DNA from: Ignavibacteria bacterium
GTDB lineage: Bacteria > Bacteroidota > Ignavibacteria > Kapaibacteriales > UBA2268
Assembly (NCBI GenBank): GCA_031261605.1
Contig: JAISJI010000027.1
Coordinates: 1-64,000, forward strand
DNA length: 64,000 nt
Reading direction: 5' to 3'
The translations under genes and the position numbers were made by a program. The notes beneath the pieces were generated by a model that did not search any database, was not told the origin of the DNA, and saw nothing but the letters and a program-made list of their open reading frames with translations. Shown one piece after another: positions 18,812 to 29,570 of this stretch (position 1 is the first letter of the stretch; every line of letters starts with the position of its first letter).

Positions 18812-20095
18812 TTACAGTTCCGATTTTACCATAAAATTATTGTTAATAATATATTCTGGTTTTCCACAAAAAATTTCCCTGTGAAAAGGGGTATTCCGCC
18901 CCATCGTTTTGAACCTATTTTTATCCACAACCCATTCTTTATTTGGGGAAAAAATTGTAAGATTAGCAGACACTCCTTTTTCTATAATAACTTGCTGTAA
19001 GTTTAGAATTTTACGTGGCTTAACTGAAAAAAGCGAGATTATTTCTTTTAAATTAAACTTATGCCTATGATATAAAAGAGTTAATGCTGCTCCTATTGAA
19101 GTTTCAAGCCCTACAACACCCGTTGGTGCTTTCTCAAATTCCACTTCGCATTCCTCAGAAGAATGGGGAGCATGGTCAGACGCAATGCAATCAATAGTTC
19201 CATCACGCAATCCTTCTATTATAGCATCAATATCTGCCTGCTTTCTAAGAGGAGGATTCATTTTATAATTTACGTCATAAGTCATTAATTTATCATCAGT
19301 AAAGTAAATATGATGAGGAGTTGTCTCGCAACTTACACGTAATCCTTTTAATTTAGAGGACTTAACTAAGTTTACACCTGCGGAAGTAGATATATGTTGA
19401 ACATGATACCTGCAATTACCAGCATATTCTGCAAGCGCAATATCCCTTTGAATTATAATGGCTTCCGCAACTGATGGATACCCTATTAAGCCCAATTTTG
19501 TGGAAACATCGCTCTCATTCATAGAAAAATTTTTCGTAAGTGTATGTTCTTCACAATGTTGCGCAATTAGGTAATCATTTGGACCAGCATATTCAAACGC
19601 ACGTTTCATCATCTCCGCAGATTTAACACACGCACCATCATCTGTAAAATACACAACTCCCGAATTTGCAAGCGTTTGCATATTTGTAAGTGTCTCTCCC
19701 TTCCTATCCTTAGTAATAGCAGCGGCTATGCGAACATTCACCGGCATATTTAGCGTCTTATTTTTAATGTAATCAACGACTAAAGCATTATCAATACACG
19801 GGTTAGTATTAGGTTGAGATACAATTTCTGTGAAACCACCATTAAGTGCTGCATTTACAGCTGTTTGTAGCGTTTCTTTGTGTGTAAATCCCGGCTCTCG
19901 CAAGTGTGTATGAATATCAATAAAGCCCGGAGAAACAACAAGTTCCGTTCCATCAATGATTTCGCAATCAATAGAAATTTTTGGAGCAGATGAATCACAA
20001 TGCTCTATAATGCCATTAACTATATGTAAATTAACGACTTCATCCATATCATTTAGTGGATTTATCAAGCGAATATTTTTAAATAATACATCCAT
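18812..20095 (-). CDS. pyrC: dihydroorotase
   Basis: VSPGFIDIHTHLREPGFTHKET, CIASDHAPHSSEE motifs. Confidence 0.95.
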   Translation of the reverse strand: MDVLFKNIRLINPLNDMDEVVNLHIVNGIIEHCDSSAPKISIDCEIIDGTELVVSPGFIDIHTHLREPGFTHKETLQTAVNAALNGGFTEIVSQPNTNPCIDNALVVDYIKNKTLNMPVNVRIAAAITKDRKGETLTNMQTLANSGVVYFTDDGACVKSAEMMKRAFEYAGPNDYLIAQHCEEHTLTKNFSMNESDVSTKLGLIGYPSVAEAIIIQRDIALAEYAGNCRYHVQHISTSAGVNLVKSSKLKGLRVSCETTPHHIYFTDDKLMTYDVNYKMNPPLRKQADIDAIIEGLRDGTIDCIASDHAPHSSEECEVEFEKAPTGVVGLETSIGAALTLLYHRHKFNLKEIISLFSVKPRKILNLQQVIIEKGVSANLTIFSPNKEWVVDKNRFKTMGRNTPFHREIFCGKPEYIINNNFMVKSEL

Positions 20096-20097
20096 TT

Positions 20098-20727
20098 TTA
20101 TATAAATAATTGATTTGTAGTGTCTTGCAATATATTCCTGAGAAAACTTCTGCGGTGATATTTACAAGTCCCATATTTTTGAATTAGTTGTATGTGTTCT
20201 TTTGTGGCGTAACCCTTATGTTTTGCGAAGTTGTATTCTGGGAATTCATTATGTGCAACTTCACACATCCAGCGGTCTCGCTTAACTTTGGCTAATATAG
20301 AAGCAGCACCGATTGATTTAGATATACTATCTCCTTTAATTACAGTGCGATATGGGATTTCAGTATCATTATACCTATTCCCATCTATCAGCAAAAAATC
20401 CGGCGTAATCCCCAACTGCTTCACAGAATTCTCCATCGCTAACATAGTAGCATTTAATATATTTACATCATCTATGGTGATATTATCTATCGCACAAATG
20501 GCGTAAGCAACTGCATTATCTACAATTACATCATATAATCTATCTCTTTTCTTTTCGCTAAGCACCTTAGAATCATCCACTTCTGCAAATAAATCAGCAT
20601 CAATGGGTAATATAACTGCTGCTGCAACAACCGGACCAGCAAGTGGTCCTCTACCTGCCTCATCAATCCCTGCTACAATCTTATAACCATCTTTAATTAT
20701 AGATAGTTCAATGCTAAAATCCGACAT
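20098..20727 (-). CDS. rnhB: ribonuclease HII
   Basis: VAGIDEAGRGPLAGPVVAAAVILP, DSKVLSEKKRD motifs. Confidence 0.97.
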   Translation of the reverse strand: MSDFSIELSIIKDGYKIVAGIDEAGRGPLAGPVVAAAVILPIDADLFAEVDDSKVLSEKKRDRLYDVIVDNAVAYAICAIDNITIDDVNILNATMLAMENSVKQLGITPDFLLIDGNRYNDTEIPYRTVIKGDSISKSIGAASILAKVKRDRWMCEVAHNEFPEYNFAKHKGYATKEHIQLIQKYGTCKYHRRSFLRNILQDTTNQLFI

Positions 20728-20769
20728 AACTTCTACGTAAATTTATTTAACTCTAATATAATAAATATA

Positions 20770-21675
20770 TTAACAAATTTCCTTCTTTTTTATTGCCAAC
20801 TTAATCACTTCCTCGCTACCTTCCGTTATCGGCACAAGTGGAAGCCGAACTAAGTTAGTATTAATCAATCCCAATTCCTTCATAAACGCCTTAACCGGCA
20901 CAGGATTCGTTTCAATAAAATTAAGTTGCATCAACTCAAAAAGATTATAATGTGACTTCACCGCATCGCCAATTTTTCCCCTAATCGCAAATCTAATGCA
21001 ATCGGAAAATTGCTTCGGAGCATAGTTGGAGAGCACTGAAATCACTCCCTTCGCACCAGCAAAAATAATAGGCAAAGCAAGCGCATCATCACCACTCACC
21101 AAATTAAATCCTTCCGGCGAGCGATGAATAATCTCCATCATCTGCTCCAAATCACCAGATGCTTCCTTCACGCCAATCACATTTTTGCAATTCATCGCAA
21201 TTTTGATGCACGTATCGGCAGTGATATTCACACCAGTGCGAGATGGCACATTGTAAATAATTTGAGGAATATCCACCGCTTCGGAAATCGAAAGAAAGTG
21301 GTTAAAAAGTCCCTCTTGACTCGGCTTATTATAATATGGCGCAACGAGCAGCACGCCACTGAAACCGTATTCCTTGACAAGCATTGTAAATTCAATGGTC
21401 GCACGTGTATCATTCGAACCGGCTCCAACAATAATTGGAATACGCCCATTAACGGCTTCCTGAACTTTGAGCATCACAGCAATCCTCTCCTTCATCTCTA
21501 ATGTCTGTGACTCTGCGGTAGAGCCAAGCACGACAAGCCCATCCACCCCCGACTGAACTTGGTGTTCAACAAGCGAAATGAGCGATTCAAAATCTACAGA
21601 AAGGTCTTTGTTAAATGGCGTAATGAGTGCTGTAAATGTGCCTTGTAATTTAAGTTTTTTCATATTAATTGTCAT
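20770..21675 (-). CDS. dapA: 4-hydroxy-tetrahydrodipicolinate synthase
   Basis: GTFTALITPFNKDLSVDFESL, GVDGLVVLGSTAES, YNVPSRTGVN, GVKEASGD motifs. Confidence 0.96.
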   Translation of the reverse strand: MTINMKKLKLQGTFTALITPFNKDLSVDFESLISLVEHQVQSGVDGLVVLGSTAESQTLEMKERIAVMLKVQEAVNGRIPIIVGAGSNDTRATIEFTMLVKEYGFSGVLLVAPYYNKPSQEGLFNHFLSISEAVDIPQIIYNVPSRTGVNITADTCIKIAMNCKNVIGVKEASGDLEQMMEIIHRSPEGFNLVSGDDALALPIIFAGAKGVISVLSNYAPKQFSDCIRFAIRGKIGDAVKSHYNLFELMQLNFIETNPVPVKAFMKELGLINTNLVRLPLVPITEGSEEVIKLAIKKKEIC

Positions 21676-21724
21676 ATATTTTAAAAAAAGTGCAATATTG
21701 TTGGTGTAATATAAAAAAAAATAT

Positions 21725-21732
21725 TATATTTG
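21725..21732 (+). promoter_or_regulatory. TATATTTG -7-like element with TTG (21701-21703) 21 nt upstream
   Basis: TTG-N21-TAnnTTTG upstream of 21764. Confidence 0.5.
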
Positions 21733-21763
21733 TATTCACAATATACAAAATAATCCTATACTT

Positions 21764-22273
21764 ATGAAATTACGTAGAATTTTATTATCCACATTAACAC
21801 TTATAATTATGTGCTGCACTATTTCTTGCTCCGACGATACCACTAACCCAACGACAGACGCCATCGTCGGTAAATTCACTTGGTCACAATGGATGCAACA
21901 AGCCGGATGGGCAAACTACACCGCTCCTGAATACACTCCTGCTGATTCGCTAATCTCTGCGCTACAGGCAAACATTGATGTCGCCACATATCAATTCATT
22001 ATTTTTGGCTCAAATTGGTGCCACGTAGATTGCGAGCCAATGATGCCTAAAATTATGAAACTACTTGAACTAGTTGGCTACGACAAAGACAGCATCGCTA
22101 TTTATGGACTTAGTAGAGATAAAAAAGAACCAGCTGATGCTATCGCTGCTTTCAATATAAAATATGTCCCCACCGTCGTTATATGCAATGGCGCTGATGT
22201 ATTAGGAACAATTGTTGCTGAGTCAGACAATAAAAACTGGGAACAACAAATATTGGATGCGGTTAGCAAATAA
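21764..22273 (+). CDS. thioredoxin-like lipoprotein
   Basis: lipobox-like TISCSDD; thioredoxin-fold FGSNWCHVDCEPMMPKIMKL. Confidence 0.7.
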   Translation: MKLRRILLSTLTLIIMCCTISCSDDTTNPTTDAIVGKFTWSQWMQQAGWANYTAPEYTPADSLISALQANIDVATYQFIIFGSNWCHVDCEPMMPKIMKLLELVGYDKDSIAIYGLSRDKKEPADAIAAFNIKYVPTVVICNGADVLGTIVAESDNKNWEQQILDAVSK

Positions 22274-22330
22274 TCCATTCCAAAAAATAAAAATTTTAAA
22301 TTATATACAAGCATATAAACGAGTGCAAAG

Positions 22331-23632
22331 ATGAAATACGATAAAGCACTATTTCAAATATTATTAGTTGAGCCAGCGAATGCGCTGAATTGCTATCCTT
22401 TTTCATTGACACATCACATCAGCGAATTGCGGTGTGGGGCACTACGTTTGTTAGATAAAGTGAAAGAAATTTTTCCATACGCTAATTGCATCCTATGGGG
22501 AAACAGTGACATCATCCATCCGCTTATCCAAAATGAAAAATGGGACAATACCATTACTTCTGGTGTCCCTACATTACTATTAGATGCTACCGTGCTGTTA
22601 GATGTCGATTTAGCAGTCCAATTTGTTACATCAATTAATGAAGATAGTGAAGATTTAAACATCACTTTTTTTGATAAAGATAGGCAAATCATTGCTGTTT
22701 ATAATCAGGAAATACTATTAGATGAAATTGTGAATTTGGTGAATAACAAAAATCATCTACTCGACTATCTAACCTCCTCTGTAAGCAAGCATAGTGAAAA
22801 AAGAGTAACACTCCAAGACGTAGCCCAAATTCATTATATCTGGGAGACACTTGACCATCAGCAAATCCAAATAGAGAAAGATAGCAAATTGATGCTCAAC
22901 ATATACCCAATAGACCATTTTGGCGATAAATACAAAAAAATACACCTAATCCATTCCGAAAAAATAAAAGTCGCCACCGACGTAAATATCGGCGAAGGTG
23001 TAGTCCTCGACGCTACAAATGGAACAATATTAATTGATAATGCTGCAACAATTATGCACAACGCCGTAATAATGGGTCCATGCTATATCGGCAAAGGAAC
23101 GACTATTAAAATCGGTGCAAAAATATATGGATGCTGCTCATTTGGCGACTACTGCAAAATCGGTGGGGAAGTAGAACATTCCACTTTCCACAATTACTCA
23201 AACAAACAGCACGACGGATTTATCGGAAACTCATACATTGGCGAATGGGTAAATCTCGGTGCCGGAACTTCAAACTCCGATTTGAAAAATAACTACGGTT
23301 GTATCACTATGGAATTACCGCATAGAAAGGTAATAACCGACAAACAATTTATCGGTACTATGATTGGAGACCACACAAAAACTGCTATCAATACGGCATT
23401 TACTACCGGCTCGGTAATCGGCGTCTCTGCAATGCTCGCCACAAATAATTTCATACCCAAATCCGTTGAATCTTTTACTTGGCATACTTCAAATAAAATC
23501 CAACCATATAAATTAGAAAAAGCATTGGAAACCGCAGCAATGATGATGAAACGCCGAGGTAAAGAAATGTCCAATGCTGAAATACATCGCCTGAAATTTG
23601 CTTACGATAAACGCAAATCTAAAAAAAGTTAA
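22331..23632 (+). CDS. GlmU-like putative sugar nucleotidyltransferase with left-handed beta-helix
   Basis: FSLTHHISELRCGALRLLDK; hexapeptide repeats; NLGAGTSNSDLKNNYG, GTMIGDHTKTAINT. Confidence 0.85.
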   Translation: MKYDKALFQILLVEPANALNCYPFSLTHHISELRCGALRLLDKVKEIFPYANCILWGNSDIIHPLIQNEKWDNTITSGVPTLLLDATVLLDVDLAVQFVTSINEDSEDLNITFFDKDRQIIAVYNQEILLDEIVNLVNNKNHLLDYLTSSVSKHSEKRVTLQDVAQIHYIWETLDHQQIQIEKDSKLMLNIYPIDHFGDKYKKIHLIHSEKIKVATDVNIGEGVVLDATNGTILIDNAATIMHNAVIMGPCYIGKGTTIKIGAKIYGCCSFGDYCKIGGEVEHSTFHNYSNKQHDGFIGNSYIGEWVNLGAGTSNSDLKNNYGCITMELPHRKVITDKQFIGTMIGDHTKTAINTAFTTGSVIGVSAMLATNNFIPKSVESFTWHTSNKIQPYKLEKALETAAMMMKRRGKEMSNAEIHRLKFAYDKRKSKKS

Positions 23633-23664
23633 AAACTATTTTTATTCATTATACTTTTATTAAG

Positions 23665-23690
23665 AAGGGCGTATTTGTTACGTCCTTTTT
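23665..23690 (+). terminator. intrinsic terminator after GlmU-like gene
   Basis: AAGGGCGTA-tttgt-TACGTCCTTTTT. Confidence 0.65.
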
Positions 23691-23709
23691 CATTGAACAA
23701 GGAGACAAG

Positions 23710-24897
23710 GTGGAAGAACCACAATTAATACAAAAAGAAAAGTTATTGACAAAAAATTTCCTATTCGTTTGCATTGCAAACTTCTGTATGTTCTTTGCAT
23801 TCTATATGATATTACCCGCTATGCCGGTTTATCTGCTATTAGAATTTAATGCAAGCAAATCTCTAATAGGACTAATACTATCATCATACACAATAGCAAC
23901 ATTGATTATACGCCCATTCTCGGGCTTCTTCGCTGATACATTACCGCGAAAACCACTCTATATGCTCGCATTCTTCCTATTCGTAGGAAATTTCGCCGGC
24001 TATCTGTTCGCTACAAGTTTACTCCTAATTACAATTATCAGAATCACACACGGACTCACTTACGGAGTAGTAACAACAGCAAGTAGCACTTTAGCAATAG
24101 ATGTAATGCCATCATCAAGACGTGGCGAAGGCATCGGATACTTCGGCGCTACATCCACTATGGCTATGGCTCTCGGTCCTATGGTCGGGCTATTCTTCGC
24201 CGAAAGCCATTCATTCAATATTGTCTTCGGTATATCCATAGCATTCGGAATCATCGGATTAATCCTCGCATCATTCATCAAAGTAGGAAAACGACCACCA
24301 ATATCCAAAGCACCAATATCATTAGATAGATTCCTGCTACTGAAAGCAACTACACCAGCCATCGTCCTTATCCTATTCGCATTCCTATATGGACACCTCA
24401 TTACATATATTGCGCTCTTCGGCAAGGAAGTAGGTATTAACTCCGGCACCGGTCTATTCTTTACTCTTTACTCAATTGGACTTATAGCATCCCGATTCAA
24501 TTCCGGAAAGTTCATAGACAAAGGATACATCACACAACTCATACTCATAGGAAATGCAATGATAGTTGTATCCTTCACAATATTCGTCCTCGCCGACAAC
24601 GTATACCTATTCTATGGAATCGCTGCATTCATTGGTCTCGGCTTCGGTATATCTTCACCCGCATACCAAACCCTATTCCTAAACTTAGCTGAGAACAACC
24701 AACGCGGAACAGCCAACTCCACTTACTTAATGTCGTGGGACATCGGCACCGGATTAGGCGTCCTAATCGGCGGCTATGTAGCCGAATGGAGTAGTTACCA
24801 TACCGCTTACGGTATCGCAATAATATTAGCGATAATGTCAATAGTCCTGTTCTGGAAAGTTTCTATACCATACTTCAATAAACACCGACTAAAATAG
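23710..24897 (+). CDS. MFS transporter
   Basis: 395 aa, ~12 TM segments; GxxxDxxxRKPLY loop; GTG start. Confidence 0.92.
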   Translation: MEEPQLIQKEKLLTKNFLFVCIANFCMFFAFYMILPAMPVYLLLEFNASKSLIGLILSSYTIATLIIRPFSGFFADTLPRKPLYMLAFFLFVGNFAGYLFATSLLLITIIRITHGLTYGVVTTASSTLAIDVMPSSRRGEGIGYFGATSTMAMALGPMVGLFFAESHSFNIVFGISIAFGIIGLILASFIKVGKRPPISKAPISLDRFLLLKATTPAIVLILFAFLYGHLITYIALFGKEVGINSGTGLFFTLYSIGLIASRFNSGKFIDKGYITQLILIGNAMIVVSFTIFVLADNVYLFYGIAAFIGLGFGISSPAYQTLFLNLAENNQRGTANSTYLMSWDIGTGLGVLIGGYVAEWSSYHTAYGIAIILAIMSIVLFWKVSIPYFNKHRLK

Positions 24898-25009
24898 TAA
24901 ATTCTATGTTTTTTTGCAATAATGATTAGCAAAATTATGATAAAATGAAAAAAAAATGGTATATTAATGATTAAAATTGTAATACTAATTAATTTAAGAA
25001 GTAATTATT

Positions 25010-25384
25010 ATGTTATCCATATCCAAAATAACATCATCTGACCCAGTAATTATTAAAATAGAAGGGCGCATAGATGGACTTACATCTAAACAAATTCAAA
25101 CTGAAATTGACGAAATCCTCGAAAGCGGTGTTAAAAACCTCATCTTAGATTTCGCCGGCGTATTCTACCTTAGTAGCGCCGGAATACGTGTATTCATCAA
25201 TGAAATGAAAAAAATAAACGCTATCGGCGGACAAATGTTCTTCGTTTCATTGTCTTACCACATATTAGAAATATTCAATATCAGTGGATTATCTTCTATT
25301 TTTAAGGTCTTTAACTCTTACCAAGAGATTACCGATTTGCTCAATAAAGCAAATGCTGATACAAAAACTGAACCAGCCCAATAA
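25010..25384 (+). CDS. STAS-domain anti-sigma factor antagonist
   Basis: IKIEGRIDGLTSKQIQTEI...LILDFAGVFYLSSAGIRVFI. Confidence 0.9.
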   Translation: MLSISKITSSDPVIIKIEGRIDGLTSKQIQTEIDEILESGVKNLILDFAGVFYLSSAGIRVFINEMKKINAIGGQMFFVSLSYHILEIFNISGLSSIFKVFNSYQEITDLLNKANADTKTEPAQ

Positions 25385-25429
25385 CAGCAGTGGCACTTTA
25401 TATTTTGTCTTCACTCTTAACTAACAGCT

Positions 25430-28177
25430 ATGCTAAAGGTATTTAAGAAAAGTTTAACTATCAAGTTGTTCTCTGCGTATGCGTCGCTATTCCTATTTTG
25501 CACCATCGCAATAGGAATAGTGCAGTTCTATATTGCAAATGACGTCATCGCTACACAAATGGAAGACCTAACGCTTACCACGTTTAGAAACTTCTCCGAA
25601 GAAATAGATAAAATATTCACTGATGCCGAAGACGCTTCATTAGAAGCAACAAACAAACTTATCACCATCTTCCAATATAACGCCGAAAAAGATTATACTC
25701 TCCTCCCTAATTATTTCCGCGAATGGACTACCACCGGCTCTAGTGTAGTGGGAGCTGACCTTAGCGTTGTATCTGTCGCATTCATTAAAGCTCGCTCATC
25801 CAAACATCTTACTCAAAGTTACGCAATACACGCTATTAATAGTAAAAAAACTACTTCCGAAACTTTGAATTTTAACAATGATGATTACGATAGTTTTGAA
25901 AATGAAAATTGGTATAATGCTGCAGTATATGAATCCGAAAATACGTGGACATATACACAAACGCCATTCTTCTTGCCCGAAAAATATCCAGTAATGTTTT
26001 TCGCTCGACCTGTGTTGCTGCACGATAACGATCTAGGTGACCCATTGCTTGGAGTTTTTATTATTGCTGTTTCTAAAAACCACGTTGACGCTATGTTTGA
26101 TTATAGACGTATTTGCGATGGCAGCTACAATATATTTGCTATCGATAGCGGACAATTTATTATCCACCCACTAAATAGTTATGAAAACAAAAAATCTGAC
26201 TTCTCATTGCGTAATTATAGAAGCAAAGTCGTGTCTGAAGGAAAATTCTCCCGCAGATTCCGCAACTCTTACAAAGTCCTATCTACTAACTCATTAGGAA
26301 ACTTCCACTTCGATAATGCACGCGTCTACTGCCAACCATTATCTTCTGTGCCAGAATGGACTATAATGTCTGTAATACCAAACAACGTCCTATACACCGC
26401 CGTATCAAGATTCTCCATCCTATTGTGGCTCATTCCCTGTGCTCTAATAGTAACATTTATCCTAGTTATTCTATTCTTCACCAACAAACTTCTCGCTCCC
26501 ATCCAATACGTCTCAGAGGTCATCCGAAATTTTGACAAATTCAACATTGCGGATTGGAAAATACCAAAAGTAGAGATTGCCGATGACTTTGAAGTAATAT
26601 CTAATACATTCGCTCATTTAATCGAAAATCTTACCGTCCGACAAAATGAAATGTCCGACCTGATGGTCGCATATAACAAATTGAAGGCAAACCAATTACT
26701 ATTCGATACTCGACTAAACGATACTATTACCGATAGAACTGCCGGATTAGTTTCACAAAATAAACTAATGGATATGACTCTCTATAATATGAGTATGCTC
26801 AACGAATTAGGACGACTCGTTATGTCATCCTTATCATTAGAAGAAATATCTATGTCTGTTTATCTCAAAATAGGCGAACTCATTCCATTGGATTTCTTTG
26901 GAGTTCTTCTATACGACAAAGAAGCCGACCAATTAATATGTGCCGATAGCATCCTTACAGGCGAACCTTTTGAAACATTTGCTCTAAATATAAAAGAAAA
27001 AAATACCATCGCTGTTGCTTGCTTCGATAGAAAAGAGCCAATTACAGTCAATAACTTTGGCTTAGAATATCGTAATTACCTATTGGTAAATTATTACTCC
27101 CCAATAGAAATATCAATGGATTCGCAGTATTTCGCTCCTATTATGATTGACGAAGAAGTAGTGGGCGTTTTCACTATCCAAAGCATACACAAAAGTTTGT
27201 TCCTTGATATTAATAACGACATCCTAACTAATCTAAGAACATACCTTGGCATCGCTGTTAAGAACATACTAAGTTATAGAGCATTGCAAACATCACTAAA
27301 AGAACTCAACGAAGCGCAAGATAAATTAGTCCAAAGCGAAAGAATGTCCTCGCTCGGACAACTTACCGCAGGCATTTCACACGAAATAAAAAACCCCCTA
27401 AACTTCGTTATTAACTTCTCCGAACTATCTAAAATGCTAATATCAGATATTAAAGAAGAGGTTATTAACTTAAAAGAAGCCAAAGATGATGTCGAAGTGA
27501 GAGCGGAAGTGATGGAAGAAATTGAGGACCTGGTATCCGAACTAAATCTAAATGTCTCTAAAATTAACGAGCATTCCAAACGTGCAGATAAAATTATTAA
27601 AGGTATGCTTTCGCATTCACGAGATAACTCTGGAGAATTCGCTATGACCGATTTCAATGAGATTATTGAGGAATATACCAAACTATCATACCACGGAGTC
27701 AGAGCAACTAACCAAGCTTTCAATGTGAAAATTACATATAAGTTCGACGAAACAATCGGGCAAGTAATGCTCGCTCCGAACAACTTCATACGTGTCGTAA
27801 TCAATATGGTCTCAAACGCTTGCTATTCCGTATTCAAAAAACAAGAAATGCTTGCTGAACAAGACATTGAATACCTCCCCGAAATAATAATATCCACAAA
27901 AGACAAAGGCGATAGAGTATTATGTAGCTTCCACGATAACGGATTAGGAATATCTGAGGAAAATAAGAAAAAACTATTTACTCCATTCTTCACCACCAAA
28001 GCAGCAGGACAAGGCACCGGACTCGGACTATCTATTAGCTACTCCACAATAGTTACAGAGCATAAAGGCGAAATCAATTTCAAATCCACTGAAGGAGAAT
28101 TCTGCGAATTCATCATCACTATACCAAAGACGCAATCTGTAGAACTGATTCAGCAACAAGCAAAAATTAAATCATAA
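25430..28177 (+). CDS. sensor histidine kinase with extracellular Cache-like and GAF-like domains
   Basis: two TM segments, periplasmic sensor, SSLGQLTAGISHEIKNPLNFVINF H-box, GTGLGLSISY ATPase. Confidence 0.92.
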   Translation: MLKVFKKSLTIKLFSAYASLFLFCTIAIGIVQFYIANDVIATQMEDLTLTTFRNFSEEIDKIFTDAEDASLEATNKLITIFQYNAEKDYTLLPNYFREWTTTGSSVVGADLSVVSVAFIKARSSKHLTQSYAIHAINSKKTTSETLNFNNDDYDSFENENWYNAAVYESENTWTYTQTPFFLPEKYPVMFFARPVLLHDNDLGDPLLGVFIIAVSKNHVDAMFDYRRICDGSYNIFAIDSGQFIIHPLNSYENKKSDFSLRNYRSKVVSEGKFSRRFRNSYKVLSTNSLGNFHFDNARVYCQPLSSVPEWTIMSVIPNNVLYTAVSRFSILLWLIPCALIVTFILVILFFTNKLLAPIQYVSEVIRNFDKFNIADWKIPKVEIADDFEVISNTFAHLIENLTVRQNEMSDLMVAYNKLKANQLLFDTRLNDTITDRTAGLVSQNKLMDMTLYNMSMLNELGRLVMSSLSLEEISMSVYLKIGELIPLDFFGVLLYDKEADQLICADSILTGEPFETFALNIKEKNTIAVACFDRKEPITVNNFGLEYRNYLLVNYYSPIEISMDSQYFAPIMIDEEVVGVFTIQSIHKSLFLDINNDILTNLRTYLGIAVKNILSYRALQTSLKELNEAQDKLVQSERMSSLGQLTAGISHEIKNPLNFVINFSELSKMLISDIKEEVINLKEAKDDVEVRAEVMEEIEDLVSELNLNVSKINEHSKRADKIIKGMLSHSRDNSGEFAMTDFNEIIEEYTKLSYHGVRATNQAFNVKITYKFDETIGQVMLAPNNFIRVVINMVSNACYSVFKKQEMLAEQDIEYLPEIIISTKDKGDRVLCSFHDNGLGISEENKKKLFTPFFTTKAAGQGTGLGLSISYSTIVTEHKGEINFKSTEGEFCEFIITIPKTQSVELIQQQAKIKS

Positions 28178-28198
28178 GTGCAATCCACTTGCTCTATC

Positions 28199-29473
28199 CT
28201 ATTTATCTACTTCGCCCATAATCGGGTCTAATGAACCAATAGCAAGCACTACATCCGAAATCATAGAACCCTCTACCAACTCCGACAAACACTGCAAATT
28301 CGCTGAAGATGGCGAGTGTATCTTAACCTTCCAAGGATGCCCTTCACCATTCGATACAATGAAGAAACCAAATTCTCCCTTAGAACCCTCAATCGCAGTA
28401 TAGGTTTGACCAACCGGTATACTACCACCAAAATTCACCAACACAAAATCAGAAATCAATTCCTCCATTTTAGTATATACTTCCTTCTTATGCGAAAACG
28501 TGGTCTTCGTATTCTTCAAACGAATTTCACCTTGCGGAATCTTATCTAAAACCTGCTTTATCATTTTATAACTCTCTTCCACCTCACGCAACCGAACTAT
28601 ACAACGCGCCCAATTATCACAATCATTCTCCGTAATAACATCAAAATCTAATTCATCATACACAAGATACGGCTGGTCTCTTCTAACGTCTTTCGGAATA
28701 CCACAAGCACGCAGCGGAGGACCTGTAACTCCCAATGCAACTGCACGCTCCGGTGTAATTACACAAGTGCCAGACAGACGCTCTATGAATATCCTATTGC
28801 GTAATATTACCTTTTTCATAAAATTGAATTGCTCCGGAAACTGCTCTAAAAACTGCCTAATAAGCGCAATCGTCTCATCCGATATATCAAATGCAACACC
28901 ACCTATTCGCTGGTGGCTAACGGTAAATCTCGCTCCCGTCATCAACTCTATTATGTCATATATCTTCTCTCGCTCCGTAAAGCACCACACCAACATTGAT
29001 ACTGCACCTGCATCCATTGCAAATGAACCAAATGCCATAAGATGAGACGAAATACGAGCCAACTCCGCACACAGCACGCGTATCCACTGAGCGCGTGGCG
29101 GTGCTTCTATACCGAGAGCATTCTCACAGGCAAGCACATAGCCAATATTATTCGCCAAAGGCGACATATAGTCCAAGCGGTCTGTGAATGGTATGAACTC
29201 ATGTAGCCCCATATTTTCAGCCAACTTCTCCATACCACGATGCAGATAGCCAACCTCCGGAATGGCTTTTACAACCGTCTCCCCACTAATCTTGAGCAGT
29301 ATGCGTAAAACACCGTGTGTCGCCGGATGCTGTGGTCCCATATTTAGCACCATCTCATTTTCCAATGGGTCAATGGGTTCAAATGTTGTATCCTTCTGCA
29401 GTAACTTCTTATATATCTTATCTTGCCGAATAGTATGTATTCGCTTTAGTTCTTCTGCGGTTGTTATATTCAT
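28199..29473 (-). CDS. nuoD: NADH-quinone oxidoreductase subunit D
   Basis: LNMGPQHPATHGVLRILLKISGE, EVGYLHRGMEKLAE, RIGGVAFD motifs. Confidence 0.96.
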   Translation of the reverse strand: MNITTAEELKRIHTIRQDKIYKKLLQKDTTFEPIDPLENEMVLNMGPQHPATHGVLRILLKISGETVVKAIPEVGYLHRGMEKLAENMGLHEFIPFTDRLDYMSPLANNIGYVLACENALGIEAPPRAQWIRVLCAELARISSHLMAFGSFAMDAGAVSMLVWCFTEREKIYDIIELMTGARFTVSHQRIGGVAFDISDETIALIRQFLEQFPEQFNFMKKVILRNRIFIERLSGTCVITPERAVALGVTGPPLRACGIPKDVRRDQPYLVYDELDFDVITENDCDNWARCIVRLREVEESYKMIKQVLDKIPQGEIRLKNTKTTFSHKKEVYTKMEELISDFVLVNFGGSIPVGQTYTAIEGSKGEFGFFIVSNGEGHPWKVKIHSPSSANLQCLSELVEGSMISDVVLAIGSLDPIMGEVDK

Positions 29474-29535
29474 ATATATCTATTTTATATGTTAAATAAT
29501 TAGCACAAAATAATATTTTTTTTCCATTTTTTCAT

Positions 29536-29543
29536 TATCTTTG
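29536..29543 (+). promoter_or_regulatory. TATCTTTG -7-like element upstream of 29571
   Basis: matches TAnnTTTG. Confidence 0.45.
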
Positions 29544-29570
29544 CACATATAATTTATCCAAAAAAACATT

